Shown piece by piece: positions 23,111-35,084 of a stretch of 64,000 nucleotides of DNA; position 1 is the first letter of the stretch; each line of letters opens with the position of its first letter. This stretch comes from Ignelater luminosus (Eukaryota > Arthropoda > Insecta > Coleoptera > Elateridae): contig VTPC01089958.1 of assembly GCA_011009095.1 (NCBI GenBank), positions 94,479 to 158,478 on the forward strand, written 5' to 3'. Below the pieces are notes generated by a model. It saw only the letters and a list, made by a program, of their open reading frames with translations. It searched no databases and had not been told where the DNA came from. Position numbers and translations under genes: made by a program.

Positions 23111-23344
23111 TACAGAGTTAAAACTCCACTTAGGCCTTAGGACTCATTTTGCAAGTCTATGTGTATCATGCTACATAGTACTTACAGAACGAATGCTTCC
23201 ATTACTGGTAATCCTGTAAAAAATCGACAAATGTTTCAAATTATTCTTCATCTGATTATCTTGTGTATTCTCCTCAGTCTGTTAGTAGGCCAGTAACTTA
23301 ATCAGAAATCCTGCGTAACTAGAATCCAGTACTATAAGATCTTT

Positions 23345-24240
23345 TACGATGGAATCTGAACAGTTCCAGTATCTTGGTGAAAGACTAACCGCCGGCTCTG
23401 GTTGTTGTGTTGATTCCTCCATTTCCTAATATGTTAACGTTCTAGAATCATCTATGTGACTGTTAAGCAGGCTTTCTTAATAACGGGAGTCTTGTTTACC
23501 TAGAACTCAATGCATTCGCTCACTCACTATGGAATCTGAAGAGTACCATCGGCAATCATCTATCGAGCTAGCCTGGTGGAAGACTAAGAGGTGGTTTCGG
23601 TTCCGGGAAAAAACAGAGCTTCCCTCATTTTCTCCCTTATCTGCTTACAACCCAATGTTTGTTCATTATAAAATCTGAAGAGTTCAGTTGATAATGGATC
23701 TATCGATTCAACTTGCTGGCGTCCTTTCTACCATTTCCTAATATGCCATAACGTTCTAGAATTATCTGGCACTCCGTGGTTTTTGAAAGATCCCTTGATC
23801 ACAGAAGCCTTGTTTACCTACAAATCAATCAAGTGATGGTTTCGGTTAAAGGAAGAATATTGTTTCATTCCTTTGAATGCAATAACATCCCGGAAGAGTC
23901 CGGTAGTCCGTGGTCTTTAGGAGGATTTCTTAATCTCAGGAATATTATCCGGTTAGAACTCAATGTTCATTCATTATAAAATCTGAAAAGTTCAATCGGT
24001 AAGTGATTTATTGATCCAACTTGGCGGCTCCTGTTAAGGATTGTCTCATTTTCTCTTAGGCCATGACGTCCATAGTTTCTAGGAGAATCCTTTAATCACA
24101 AGATTCTTGTCTGCCTAAAACTTAGTATATTAGTTGATCCTGGTAGCTGAAGAGTCCAATCAATGATGAATCTATCGAACTAGCTTGGTGGAAGATCACT
24201 CCGGTCCAGGGAAGGCGATACTTCTCTCCTAGTTCAAAGA
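23345..24240. repeat. degenerate tandem repeat array S1 (~150-180 bp units)
   Basis: The marker AATCTGAAGAG (and variants) recurs at about 23352, 23532, 23672, 23980 and 24145, with spacings of 180, 140, 308 (two units) and 165. Between markers the order is conserved: GTTCTAGAATCATCT, TAGGAGAATCCTTTAATCAC, CTTGTTTACCTAGAACTCAA, ATCTATCGAACTAGCTTGGT and GGTTTCGGTTCCGGGAA. Units are diverged, with internal deletions. No coding. Confidence 0.8.
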
Positions 24241-24246
24241 TTTATA

Positions 24247-25440
24247 ATAATTACCATTTACTTAAAACAAAGATTAAAGAAGAAGTCGATGTGGAATCAA
24301 ATAAAAAAAATACTAATAGAGAAAGGTCAAAGCACATAAAGTGAAAAAAGAACAAATGACAGACAAGTTTAAAAACCTAGAAAATCAAAAGACAACGAGA
24401 AAATGGAGCTAGAAGAAATCTGAAATCTGTTTAAGGAAGTAGTTACTGATGCAGCTAGGCAGGTTTGCGGAGTATATAAAAAAGATAATGTTAAAAAACA
24501 AACAGAATGGTGTGTTCGGCTGCGCTCGCCTTATCGAGCATCATGATCGAACGTTGGTGGGGTAGCAATCTCGATATAGAACACCACGAGACACAGTCGC
24601 GGGCCAGATCATTACATCAATAAACAATCATTAAAGCTTAAAGTGAGTTTTATTATCAGCTTAAGTTAAAAGCAACTCAAGACACAACATGGTGGTCAAA
24701 TATAATAAAACAACAGATAAAAAGAAAAAAATAACTTGGAAGAGATATCTGGCAAATAGAACGAAAACAAACTACAAAGGGTATAAGAAACTGGGAATAA
24801 CAAGAAAAGAGTTACAAAAACAGTTGGATAGACTTTGAGCACAAACTAGAAAGGGATAGCAAAGGTAATCAAAAACTATTCTTCAAAGTCTTAAAAACAC
24901 TAAGACAAGTAAAAAATGTCAATAAGCGTAGCTATACGAAAACGGAAAATACTGACAGATGAAAGAGAAATAATGAACAGATAGGGACGATACTTTTAAG
25001 AATTATTTCAAGCTAGCAATGAAGAGGCAAAAACAAGAAGTAAGGAGAATAAAACAAAAAGAATAAAGCTTGGTGAACTGAAGGAAGCAATTAAGGGACT
25101 TAAAAATGGAAAATCATCAGAAACGTCGAAAATGCTGAGAAATATAAGAGGGACAGCAGAGCAGAGTTTGCTAAAAATATGTAATGAAACATGCAGTAAA
25201 AAAGAGGTTTCAAAAGACTTGAAGGTACTACCTGTATATAAAAAAGGTAACTGTACGCAATGCAGTAATTACATAAGGATCTCACTACTAAGTATACGAA
25301 GAAAACTATTGGAAAAACGATTATGGTTGGAAATAGAACGAGTACTTAAGGAAGCGCAAAGCGGATTTCGTAAAGGAAAAAGCATAAACTAAACAGGCAG
25401 TTTTCGAAAACTTAAGCGCTTAAGAAGAAATGTAAATTCG
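24247..25440 (+). mobile_element. non-LTR retrotransposon fragment (LINE D), EN-RT linker and first RT motifs
   Basis: Plus strand. The linker reads K-Q-T-E-W then, after a solo LTR, W-S-N-I-I-K-Q-Q-I-K, TWKRYLANRTKTNYKGYKKL and ITRKELQKQL. Further on come LGELKEAIKGLKNGKSSE, LKICNETCSK, LPVYKKGNCTQCSNYIRIS, LLSIRRKLLEKRLWLEIE and EAQSGFRKGKSIN, i.e. RT motifs 0-2 of an APE-type LINE. It decays and ends near 25440, before the catalytic motifs. Several frameshifts. The EWWSN junction is restored exactly if the LTR and one copy of its target duplication are removed. Confidence 0.85.
24513..24689. mobile_element. solo LTR (177 bp) with exact 5-bp target-site duplication
   Basis: Begins TGTTCGGCTGCG and ends GACACAACA, giving TGTT...AACA termini. 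It is flanked on both sides by TGGTG (24508-24512 and 24690-24694) and contains an AATAAA at 24619. It splits a LINE reading frame: removing the LTR and one TGGTG joins GAA TGG TGG TCA AAT (E-W-W-S-N). These are the signs of a solo LTR left after recombination of an LTR retrotransposon, most likely gypsy or BEL type. Orientation is probably plus because of the polyadenylation signal. No internal region remains. Confidence 0.88.
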
Positions 25441-26394
25441 AAACATGAAGTCGGAGGTATTTTTCACAACAGATGGACTAAGGCAAAGTGGTGGGTTAAC
25501 CCACTGATTGTCGATTTAGAATATGAAGATTTATCAAGTAACCGATCTGAGGATTCTAACTTTGGACATCATTAGTGTTTTGAAGAAGTAGAAGCTAGTC
25601 TTCATCACGCTTAGTTGGACAGACTACTGCGGCATTGCACAAGCCAAAAGAAAAGACTCAAAATCAGAAAACACCCGTGCCGGGGACAAAGAATGCATTT
25701 TCTCCTTAAGCGACTCCCCCAGTAGAATTCGATTGACGAGCTGAATTGGGCCTACTTTAGGAAATTAAGGATTTTGTTGACCCGAGGTAGTGTGTAGCTA
25801 TCCGGTTTAGTGATAATGTTTAGTGATCGTTCATCGAAATAAAGCGTTGCTTGCGGAGGATTTTTTGACCAAGAGAGCTGGAGGGAGGGTTTGACGACAC
25901 TTACAGCTTCGACATTTTGTCAAGTTCTGAGTTCCAGTGCGCCATTAAATGACTTAGCTGCTCCAATTATGCACGTTGACCCCAGATCAATAAAGATAAA
26001 CTGAATAAGACTTTGACACTATGTGGTACCAAGTTTATTTATTTCTTTCTTTTAATTAATATTTGATTCAACAGGAATCCCTCAAACTCTTAAAATTCCA
26101 AGAAAAAAGATTTGAAGTAGCAATTCCAGTTCAGAATTATGAGCCATCTAATAAAAACTGAACGAAGGATCATCAGACTGGTGTGACGAAATCCAATAGG
26201 ACAAAGCGAATTAGAAAAACAAATTGAAAATAAACAGTTTCTGACAAACTGATCTTTATTAATTTGAGACGTTTTAAAAGGGAAATTGAAGAGTATGCAA
26301 CCCAAACTACACGTGGATCAAGAGTGATAAGAGGAAGCTCCTTATTTAAATATTGATGGTGTGAAATATTTTAATGAATAAAAGGTAAAGCAGA
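25441..26394. other. no recognisable gene
   Basis: Flank between LINE D and repeat array S2; short frames only, nothing recognised. Confidence 0.5.
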
Positions 26395-26701
26395 ATAGCT
26401 TTACAAGACTTTGCCCAAAAGATTTTACAAGGTTGGTTGAAGATTAATGCTTTTTTAAGGATTGGACCAGAATAGGTATAGTCATGCTACTACTTCAAAG
26501 AGCTCTTTCAAGGAGAGAAAAAAACTGAAAAGGTAGGAGTTGCTTTAGCACAACTTCAGATGACTTTGTAAAAGTTCTGCAAGTCTTTGTCCATAAGGTT
26601 TTACTGGGTTGATTGAACTTAAATCCTTTTGAAAGTAACGTTGGACCAGAATAAGCATAGTTATGCTACTAGTAGGACCATTTAGAATTTTAGACAGCAC
26701 C
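26395..26701. repeat. tandem repeat array S2, left part (~180-bp period)
   Basis: TTGGACCAGAATAGGTATAG at 26462 recurs as TTGGACCAGAATAAGCATAG at 26641, period 179. TACAAGGTTGG (about 26427) recurs as TACTGGGTTGA (about 26602). The same units continue at 30954-31280, on the far side of LINE B. 26692-26701 (AGACAGCACC) is the left target duplication of that LINE. Confidence 0.85.
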
Positions 26702-29359
26702 TTCTCTGTTCTCTCTAAGAACAGAAAAAACAGAAAAATTGTCGATCGAAATGAGAGAAGTAAAAGAAGAACAGAAACAGTACAGAGAAGAAGTGGAAAA
26801 ATTGCGAAGAGAGGTGGAAACAGTTAAAAAACCAAAAAATACGGAAAGAAAAACCAGAACTAGAACCAGAAATGGAAAAATCATCAATTACAGAAAAATA
26901 TACTCTATATAACTCAGAAGTATAGTCAAAACAAATTGTTGAATTATGATAACAGAAGAACTAGAGGCAAAAATTACCAAATTTAAGGCCGTCTCATCAA
27001 GACTAATGTAATCAAATTAGAATTAGAGGAAAAATGGCACATAGTAACAACTACATTCACCAATAGGAGGTACGGATGAGACAACAATGAAAACATTCCA
27101 CAACGAACTGCAGGATACCTTAGAGAGATCAAAGAAGAAAACATGAATATAGTGGTGCTGGGGGACTCGAATTCCAGAACAGGAAAAGATGAAGATAATG
27201 GACTAGAAAGCATGGGAATATACGGAGAAAAAGTAATAAACAGAAATGGAAGAAAAATAATAACATTTTGTGAAATAAACGATCTCTCAATAGGAAATTC
27301 GTTCTGAAATCAACCTATACATAAAAAATACACGTACGTCGCTGAAGGAAGAGAGGCGAAGAGCATCACAGACTACATAGTATTCACAAAAGAACTGAAA
27401 CACAAAAAAGACCTCAATTCAGAGATGGAATTTCCACATAGATTGGTGACAGCGGAAGCTTGCTGGAAGAAATTAGAACAGAAGAACAAAACAAGATATA
27501 TGAAAATTAAAATTAACAAGTTAGACGACAGGGAAGAACAAAACAATTATCAAGACGCACTAGACAAAAGATTCCTGGAATTTGAAGAAAGCAGAGGAAC
27601 GTGAAACATGGCGGACAGGTGAGAAGCATCTAAAAAAAGTAGTAATAGAGACAGCTGAACAAGTATCGGAAAAATCGGATACTAACGAAAGGATGGTGGA
27701 ATACAGATATAAAGGAATCAGTGAAACGGAAAAGGATAGCATGGAAAAAATTTAAAAGAACGAAAGAAGATAAATCAGAATATATAAAATACAGAAAAGA
27801 GGTGAAAAGATTAGTAAGTGAAGGAAAGAAAAATAGCTGGATGAAATTTGGTGCAGAATTAATACTAGCTGTAAGACTAACATAAGGAAATTTTGGAATA
27901 AAAAACAAAACCTTAGAGGCAGAAATAAAAGAGAATAAAAGGACTGAAAGACAAAAAGAAACAATTAAAAACAGAAACCAGAGAGATATTAGAAATATGG
28001 AGAGAACACTATGAAGCTAAGTTCGGAAGAGAGGAGAACCAAGAAGCAGAAAGAGAAGTACAACTACATCAAACTGAAACAGAAAATGAAAGACTAACAG
28101 AAGAAATAACCATGCAAGAGCTAGAACAAGCAATGACCAAAATAAAACAGGCAAAGCATATGTGGCGGATAATATTGATCTGGAAATGGTAAAATGGATG
28201 GAAAACAAGGAACAATATGGCTACTGGAAATATTCAAAGAAGAGAAATGGGAAGAAAACTTTCTGATACCAATACATAAGAAAGAAAAGAAAACAATTTG
28301 CGAAAATTATAGAGTCATATGCTTGTAATCAGTAATATTTTAAATATACACCAGAATAATAGAAACCGGACTAAGAAAACTGCTAGAAGGGAAATCAGAA
28401 GAAGAACAAGCTGTCTTTAGACATGATAGAGGAACAACGGATGATATATACATTCTAAAAAACATAGTAGAGAAGAAAAATGAACAAGGAATGGATATCT
28501 ACTAAGAATTCATAGACCTAAGAGCTGCGTTTGATACAATAGATAAAAGATACATTTGGAAAACACTAGAAGAACTGAAAATACCACATTGGTTAACACA
28601 AATAGCCAAGAGCACATACAAAAAGGTAAAAGAAAAAGTGCAGTTAAATGGAAAGAAATCGACAGACTTCAACATGGAAATCGGTATTAAACAATGAAAC
28701 AGCTTAAGCCCACTTCTGTTCATAATGATAATGGACAAAATAATGAAAAACGTAAAAAAGAGAACAAAGCACAAGCAGACCACAATAGGATATAGTAACA
28801 TGATACCAGTGAAAATAGGAAGACTCATGTATGCAGACGACATCGTGATAATAGCAGAGAAGCGGAAGGAAATGCAAGAATTAGTAAACACATGGGTAGA
28901 GAAAATCGAGTAGGTAAAAATGGAAATAAGCGTAAATAAGACCAAAACTTTGAGAGGAAGCTATAAAGCTCAGGACACTAGAGACATTGGGCTAATCTGT
29001 AAAGAAAAGCAGTTGGAGACAGTTTCTGTATGTGAATACTTGTGAACAATGATTACAAGCAATGGGAAAATGGACCTAGAAATAGCTCATAGAACAAAGA
29101 AAACGAACAGTGTATACTACGCACTTAACCATACTATATTCGGAAAAAGAGAAACAGATGTAGATGTTAAATTAAAAGTATATAATACAATTTTGTACCG
29201 ATACTGACATACGCCAGCAAAATATGAGTGGTACACGAAAAACAAAAAAAGGATGATAAACACGGCCGAAATGAAGCAACTGAGAAGAATTGCTGGAAAA
29301 ACAAAAATGGGCAGAATCAAGAACGGCACAATAAGGACAGACCTAAAACAGGAAACAGA

Positions 29360-30010
29360 AAAGAAAAGTTCCAGAAAAGCAGAATCCGGCCTAAAATTGA
29401 AAGCTAAAAAGACAACGTCCAAACTACTGAACGTGTCAAAAAATTCGTATACCTAGATACTATAATGTCATAGATTTGGGATGACTCCATTGAGATTAAA
29501 AACCCTATCGAAAGAGCCAGAGATACCTTTAATAAAATAAAACCTTTCTTGTCCAATAGAAATCTGAGTCTAAAACTAAAGAAAAAGATAGTGAAAAGCT
29601 ACGTATTCTCTTGTACGGAGTCGAGTTGGACCATGTCAAAGAATATTGAAGATCGAATTATAGCTTTTGAAATGTGGGTATTTCGTAGAATTCCCAGAAT
29701 TTCTTGGGTTGATCACATCGCTAACATTGAAGTACTCCGAAGATTGAAACGCCAACTAGAGGTAGTGACGGCAGTTAAGAGCCGGAAGCTTGAATATTTT
29801 GGGCACGTCATGAGAAATGGAGAAAAATATCCTCTTCTACAAAATATCATGCAAGGAAAGATTTGAAGGGAAAAGAGGCCCTTGGCAGAAAAAGAATTTC
29901 GTGGCTGGCAAATCTACCCCAATGGTTTGGAGTTACTTCAGTAGAGCTGTACAGCAACGAGAAACACTGTCCGGTCTGATGACCAAGGTTTGCATCTTCT
30001 TCCATTAATA
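29360..30010 (+). mobile_element. C-terminal RT fragment of a different LINE (LINE C) nested in LINE B
   Basis: From SGLKLKAKKTTSKLLNVSKN (about 29370) the sequence follows a second LINE type: a Y-L-x-T-I block, WDDSIEIKNPIERARDTFNK, LSNRNLSLKLKKKIVKSYVF, MSKNIEDRIIAFEMWVFRRI, SWVDHIANIEVLRR, KLEYFGHVMRNGEKYPLLQN and IMQGKI. After a frameshift comes GKRGPWQKK. LINE B's own C-terminus reappears only at 30660. LINE C is therefore an insertion into, or recombination with, LINE B. No target duplication could be identified, so an insertion is inferred rather than proven. Confidence 0.8.
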
Positions 30011-30650
30011 TTTATACTTCTTCCACGATAGAAGTCTTCCAGATGAAACTTACAATTCCAGCCAAAATTACGAATAATCCATTTTCGAGTTTAGGAAGAT
30101 AGGTTCAGAAGTTTCTAATCAGATTGGAATTTAAGTTCCTCAAGCTCTCAATTACATCTCTACAACTTTGGACTTTTAGTGAAAACGTGCTTATTGTCTT
30201 CTTTGCTTCATTCATTGGATTGAATAGAAATGGTTTTCAAGCTGTTCATTAAGACGAGTTCTTACCTTCTGCTGAGCAATCAGATGGAAATTGGACCGAA
30301 ATCAGACATCCCAATGGCGATTATTATTATAGAGTAATTGTACACATCTGAAAGCAAAAATATCAGTGTCCAGAAGCTTTTGGCATCAACGATCAACTTG
30401 TCTGATATACATATTGGTATTACTTTTGGCAAAAGTGACATCTTTCCATGAGCATGGGTCCTATGTTTTGAGAAACAAAATGTAGTAAAGCTTGATAATC
30501 TCAGTAACAGTGACTAATCCTTGGAGCGCAGTTAACTTCATCTAGATCACAAAGCTTCCTGATAAGGTATTTCTGGTGGCTGCAGAATGGTCGAGATACA
30601 TACAGTAAGAATCTAGACTTTCTGAGACCTGACACTACTAAAATACTTTA
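30011..30650. other. unidentified insert between LINE C and the end of LINE B
   Basis: Non-coding, not recognised; perhaps LINE C 3' untranslated sequence or another insertion. Confidence 0.4.
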
Positions 30651-30953
30651 GGCCTCTTTTCAATATCAGAACTTAACTGGTTCGGACACATAACTAGAAT
30701 GGATCAAACAAGACTGGCGAAGAGAATATCAGAAGCGAAAAGATATGGAAGGAAGAGACAAAAGGGAAGGCCACACAAAAGGTGGATAGACAAAATAGCA
30801 GAAATAGGAGTAGAAAAGGGCAAAACGATGACACAGATGAAAGAACTTGCAAGAGATTGGAAATAATGAAAAAACTAGGTAAACGAGTAAGAAACAATGA
30901 CCTGCGACATCCTGGAAGGGTACAACGAGTGACGGAGAAGAAGAAGAAGAAGA

Positions 30954-31280
30954 AGACAGCAGCATCAAGGAGATAAAAAATTTAAATGATCGAAGTTGCT
31001 TTATAATCGCTTCAGATGGCTTTGAGAAAGCTCGATAAGTCTTTTCCAAGGTTTTTGTACAAGGTGGATTCATGATTAAAGCTTTTAGAGGTTACCTTGG
31101 ACCAGAACAGTTATAGTTATGCCACTACTATAATCACGTAGAACTTGAAAGAGCTTCTTCAAAAAGATAATGGTTTTAAAAAGTCGGGATTGCTTTAGAC
31201 TCGCTTGTAAAGACATTACAAGTGCTTGCCCAAAAAGATTTACAAGGTTGGTTCAAGATTGAAAGTCTTTTGCAAACTAT
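30954..31280. repeat. tandem repeat array S2, right part
   Basis: Resumes inside the monomer (ATCAAGGAGATAAAAAATTT aligns with TTTCAAGGAGAGAAAAAAAC of the left copy). It continues with GTTGCTTTA, a CTTGGACCAGAACAGTTATAG unit at 31097 and TACAAGGTTGG at 31241, 183 bp after TACAAGGTGGA at 31058. Confidence 0.85.
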
Positions 31281-34200
31281 TCCATACTTTCTTTGTAGTT
31301 ACTGTAGGATGCGCGTAAACAAGGTTAATAGGGTCGTGCAAGAGTATTATTCTCGATCTTGCTTTGATCTCTTTTTTTGTCTATCTTTGCTAGTAACATC
31401 TTTTCACGGATTTTTATGCTCAAGATTAAGTTTGAACTACAAACTTCTAAAAGTCATAATGTTTCTAACCCTTTGATTTCTTAATCGAAGGTAGAGCTTC
31501 TACTTCTGTTGTGTGTCAAAAGATAATCTTCAATATTTAGATCAATACTTTCTAAAAATCTCCTGGGTCCATAACCTTAAAGAGTATCATAGTAAGTTTA
31601 GTTGTAACTGTAAATCTTTCCTGATACTTTAGTTACTATTTCTGTAAAGTAACGCTATAGTGTTTGTTTTCTTTTACTAAAGAAATGAAACCAGCGGTCG
31701 TACTTGGTGGCAATCGTAAAATGGTTGCTACAAACGAAAAGTTCTTTGTTATAAAACTGCTTACCACAAAAGTTTTGTACATTTCAGCAATGCTATCCAC
31801 GTGGCCGTTAACAATGAAAGGAAATAGCATAATTACGCTCAAATGAGTACCAACTGCTACATTTTTATCCACAATACGTTTTGTTGTGTTACTTTTATGT
31901 CATTTTAGTAGTTTAATATTGACTGTAGCCATAAAAAGTGACAACAAAATTTAATCGAGTTTTTAGAAACCATAAAAACAGAGTACAATGAAAAATATTT
32001 AGTTTACTGTTTTATTATAGAATGAAAAACATTTAATGTCTATCGCAAAGCAGCAGACAAATTTAAATGAAAAGGCAGACACTAATTCTAAATAAAAAGT
32101 TGGATGTGAAGGCAGTTCAAGGTTAGCATTATCAAAAGCAATTTCAAATATAAAGTGTCAAGACTACCTTTATAGTTTTTATCCCATTGACAGGAAAGTT
32201 AAGTTTCTATGTGATCGAATTTTTAAGTTACAATCGAATTTGAGACACCCTATACTTCAGTTCACAAAGCTTAGAATTACTATATGTCCTGTATTTGATA
32301 ACGTAACTTGTGAAAGAATATAAAAAATTCAAAATTCTTGTTTATGTTATATTTATATTTATTTAAGTTGTATGAAACGAAATGGTCATTCCTTCTACCT
32401 TCTGAAAAACTAGATTGTACCTATTTCGTGGAATTTTTATCAGCAAAAGTTTCCCCTACCTTATGATATTTCTACACGATATCATGGTCATATATTTCCT
32501 CTACAACGCTGCATTATTTCGTAGGTTTCCATTTCAAATTTCTCTGTAATATAACAAACTGAATGATAATATGAAAGAATGCAGCATTGTCAGGCTAAAT
32601 TTAAAAATAAATTTTATTTATGATGTTTCAATGATGAAAATAGAAATATCTAGATGAAACGTATTTCTTGATAATTGGATCTAAAGATACTGGAGATTAC
32701 CATGGAGACATGAATGCAATTTTTTCAAGTTTTAATATTTTTTGTCTAAAATTGCTCGAGAAATACATTCTTGATCAATCAAATCCCTCTTGTGTATCAT
32801 CAATTAACAATTCTGAATTAAAATGAACTTTTTTCTAGAAGTTTGCGTAAAATACAATTAACAAACATCTGCTTGTGAATTTGAAAACAATTCTTTAAGT
32901 TACTTGCGTTACTTTTGTATGCTACGTAACATATGTTATTAACACATTTTTTAACATTAAAACGTACAAAATCAACTAATTCCATTCAAACGTAACCAAA
33001 TGGAAAAGCATTTAAAGAGATTAAAAATACTAAAAAAAGTTCAAAAGTGTAGCAGCCAACCATTCAACCAATTTCAATATTTGAAAGAGCTAAAATGCAT
33101 TCATTCGTAAAAAGCTTTGAATGCTGACAAAGAGTTAGGTATAATATGAATGGAAAAAATCTGTGTTTTAAACTGTCAAAATGCCTCAAATGGAACTAAA
33201 CTACTAAGCCGTGATATTAAACTATTCTATAACAGCCACTAAACGTTTTATTACCAATCAATACCTAAAATGTTTCATTCAGGAAAAAAAAAAGCTTTCA
33301 AATATTTATTTCACTTTTTTTATTGTTATAGTTATTGTTCGGTATAAAAAACGGTTTATAAAACAAAACAATAAATCTAAGTTTAGTGTTATTGCAGTTG
33401 CATTCTTTTTCTTATAGCATATCGATTCTCATCCTGTTGGTATTTTAGTTCTCTAACCTGCATTTCAATTTCGTAGTAGTATTACTACTCCCCAATCTCT
33501 CGGAAGTGCGTTCTAAATTATCCCAGTTTATGTTTATCTTGAGCGTATTCTACCTTTCCTACTATCTTTCTGCTTCGCAGTAATTATTTCCTTGTTCCTT
33601 TTTTACATTTATCGTTCATCGCTAATTAAGTTACAAAAAATTTGAGTTTTAACAAAATTTGCTGAATTTATACTAGAGTCATATTTCTGAAAGTGACTTT
33701 ATTGCTTCATTATTACAGAAGATATTAATGAATGAAAACTGAAACCAAAAGAGATTTATAATTTGCAATTACTTCTAAGTTAGCTTTGATTAGTGTTCTA
33801 TAACCATTTTCACAGAAAAAGGGTTTTCCTGTATAATCTGTTGAACAAAAAGGCTTTTGACTACTATTCCAAATTTTTTAATTTAAAAAGTTTCAGTATT
33901 CGACGCCAAAATAACCTCAAAGCTTTAATTATGATTAAAAGTTCGAATGCATATAACGAATTTCACTTTCTTACCTAAAGCTTTTTGTAAATTCTCTAGA
34001 GAGGATTGATTCTCCACAAAAGTGCTCTTTGGCTTTAAAAACTTCCTTGAGTCAACACCATTATATTACCACTGGTGTTCTACCCAACTGTCTAGTCACG
34101 GTCCCAAGCCCAAATTTGTAACACCAACATTAGTTTGCCACCACAACACGATGTTCGCTATGATGGTGTAAATAAAAAGTTTTGGCTTTTTCCTTGTCAT

Positions 34201-34790
34201 CGCTCATCGCCAGTCAAGACAATTAAGTCTCCGCCAAGACCAAAATCAACATCAAAGCAAGGAACCAAAACTCCAAAGTAACTCGCCGCAACCTTTTATA
34301 AGTTTGTTACCGTTTACTCTTTGAGAGGATGAGGATCTTGTTAGGGCTTCCTATGCAGGAAGATTCAGAGCAAACCTGTAAAAGTTTTTGATAAACGTCT
34401 AGATTCCAAGTACAGGCGGGGTTTAATTAAAGTTAAGGAGGCTATAAAAAGTTGCTATTGAGCTAATGATGGAACTGAGACATATAAGATGTCCAGATAA
34501 AAGCAAGATGACATTTTAGAACTAAATATGTGCTCTATCCCATATCATATGACAATTAGTCTTCTAATTTCGAATTAAATTCAAGATCATTATGCAACGG
34601 TGGAATGGTAAACCTAGAATTAATTCCGCCAGTCAAGTTTTAATTAGAGTTCTAGATTAGTTAAGACGGAAGCGTCTTTGTAATCGTTATAAAAACTGAT
34701 AACGATAAGAAACTAATTCAAATCAAACTGAAATGGAATCGTCCTGTAGAAGGCAGAAAAGTTATGAGCACAAGAAGATAATCTCCTCTC
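31281..34790. other. long AT-rich stretch without recognisable genes
   Basis: Only short frames (for example 31664-31846, 33211-33417, 33793-33978), none recognised. ACACCCTATA motif at 32244. An ordinary non-coding flank as far as can be read. Confidence 0.5.
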
Positions 34791-35080
34791 AAAGCCAATC
34801 ACAAAATGACATGTCAAGCTAGAAAACCGTCAGAAGATCTGCTAAGAGAGCTGCAAAAGGCAACCAAAAGTAGACTGCCGTTGCCAACCGACGGCTACCG
34901 CCTGCTGACAACAGCCCGAGTACCACCCGGCCAGTTTTTGTCTTGTACTGTAAAGCTGGAAGGGAGGCCTTCAAAAAGGGTCCCTGCGAGATGACAGGTG
35001 TTCAACGTCGCAAGGAACCGTGGTACTCTTACTCACTAAAACATTTTCCGTTCAGCTGAGTCTTCTGGAACTGTTCTGTA
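34791..35080. other. GC-richer block next to the R1-type LINE
   Basis: A 62-codon plus frame (34806-34994, SEDLLRELQKATKSRLPLPT) is unrecognised. It may be the 3' untranslated part of the adjacent minus-strand LINE. Confidence 0.3.
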
Positions 35081-35084
35081 AAAC

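Larger units (their letters stand above)
26702..30953 (+). mobile_element. APE-type non-LTR retrotransposon (LINE B), near full length, inserted in array S2
   Basis: Plus strand, in LINE order. Coiled-coil ORF1 end (26740-26890, REVKEEQKQ-like). Endonuclease with IVVLGDSNSRTG (about 27155), INRNGRKIITFCEINDLSIG and KSITDYIVF. Linker. RT with motif 1-2 region EEEQAVFRHDRGTTDDIYIL (28400), motif A EFIDLRAAFDTID (28508), motif B around LSPLLFIMIMDKIM (28708) and motif C MYADDIVIIAE (YADD at 28830-28841). After an interruption (29360-30650) comes the C-terminal block LNWFGHITRMDQTRLAKRIS and RPHKRWIDKIAEIG (30665-30830). It ends with a (GAA)n tail at 30937-30953. AGACAGCAGC at 30954 matches AGACAGCACC at 26692 (9/10), a target duplication. 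Many stops. Confidence 0.9.

Noticed and set aside
26690-28945. Minus-strand F/L/S-rich open frames
   Set aside because: Complement of the A-rich plus-strand LINE B coding sequence; no independent signal.
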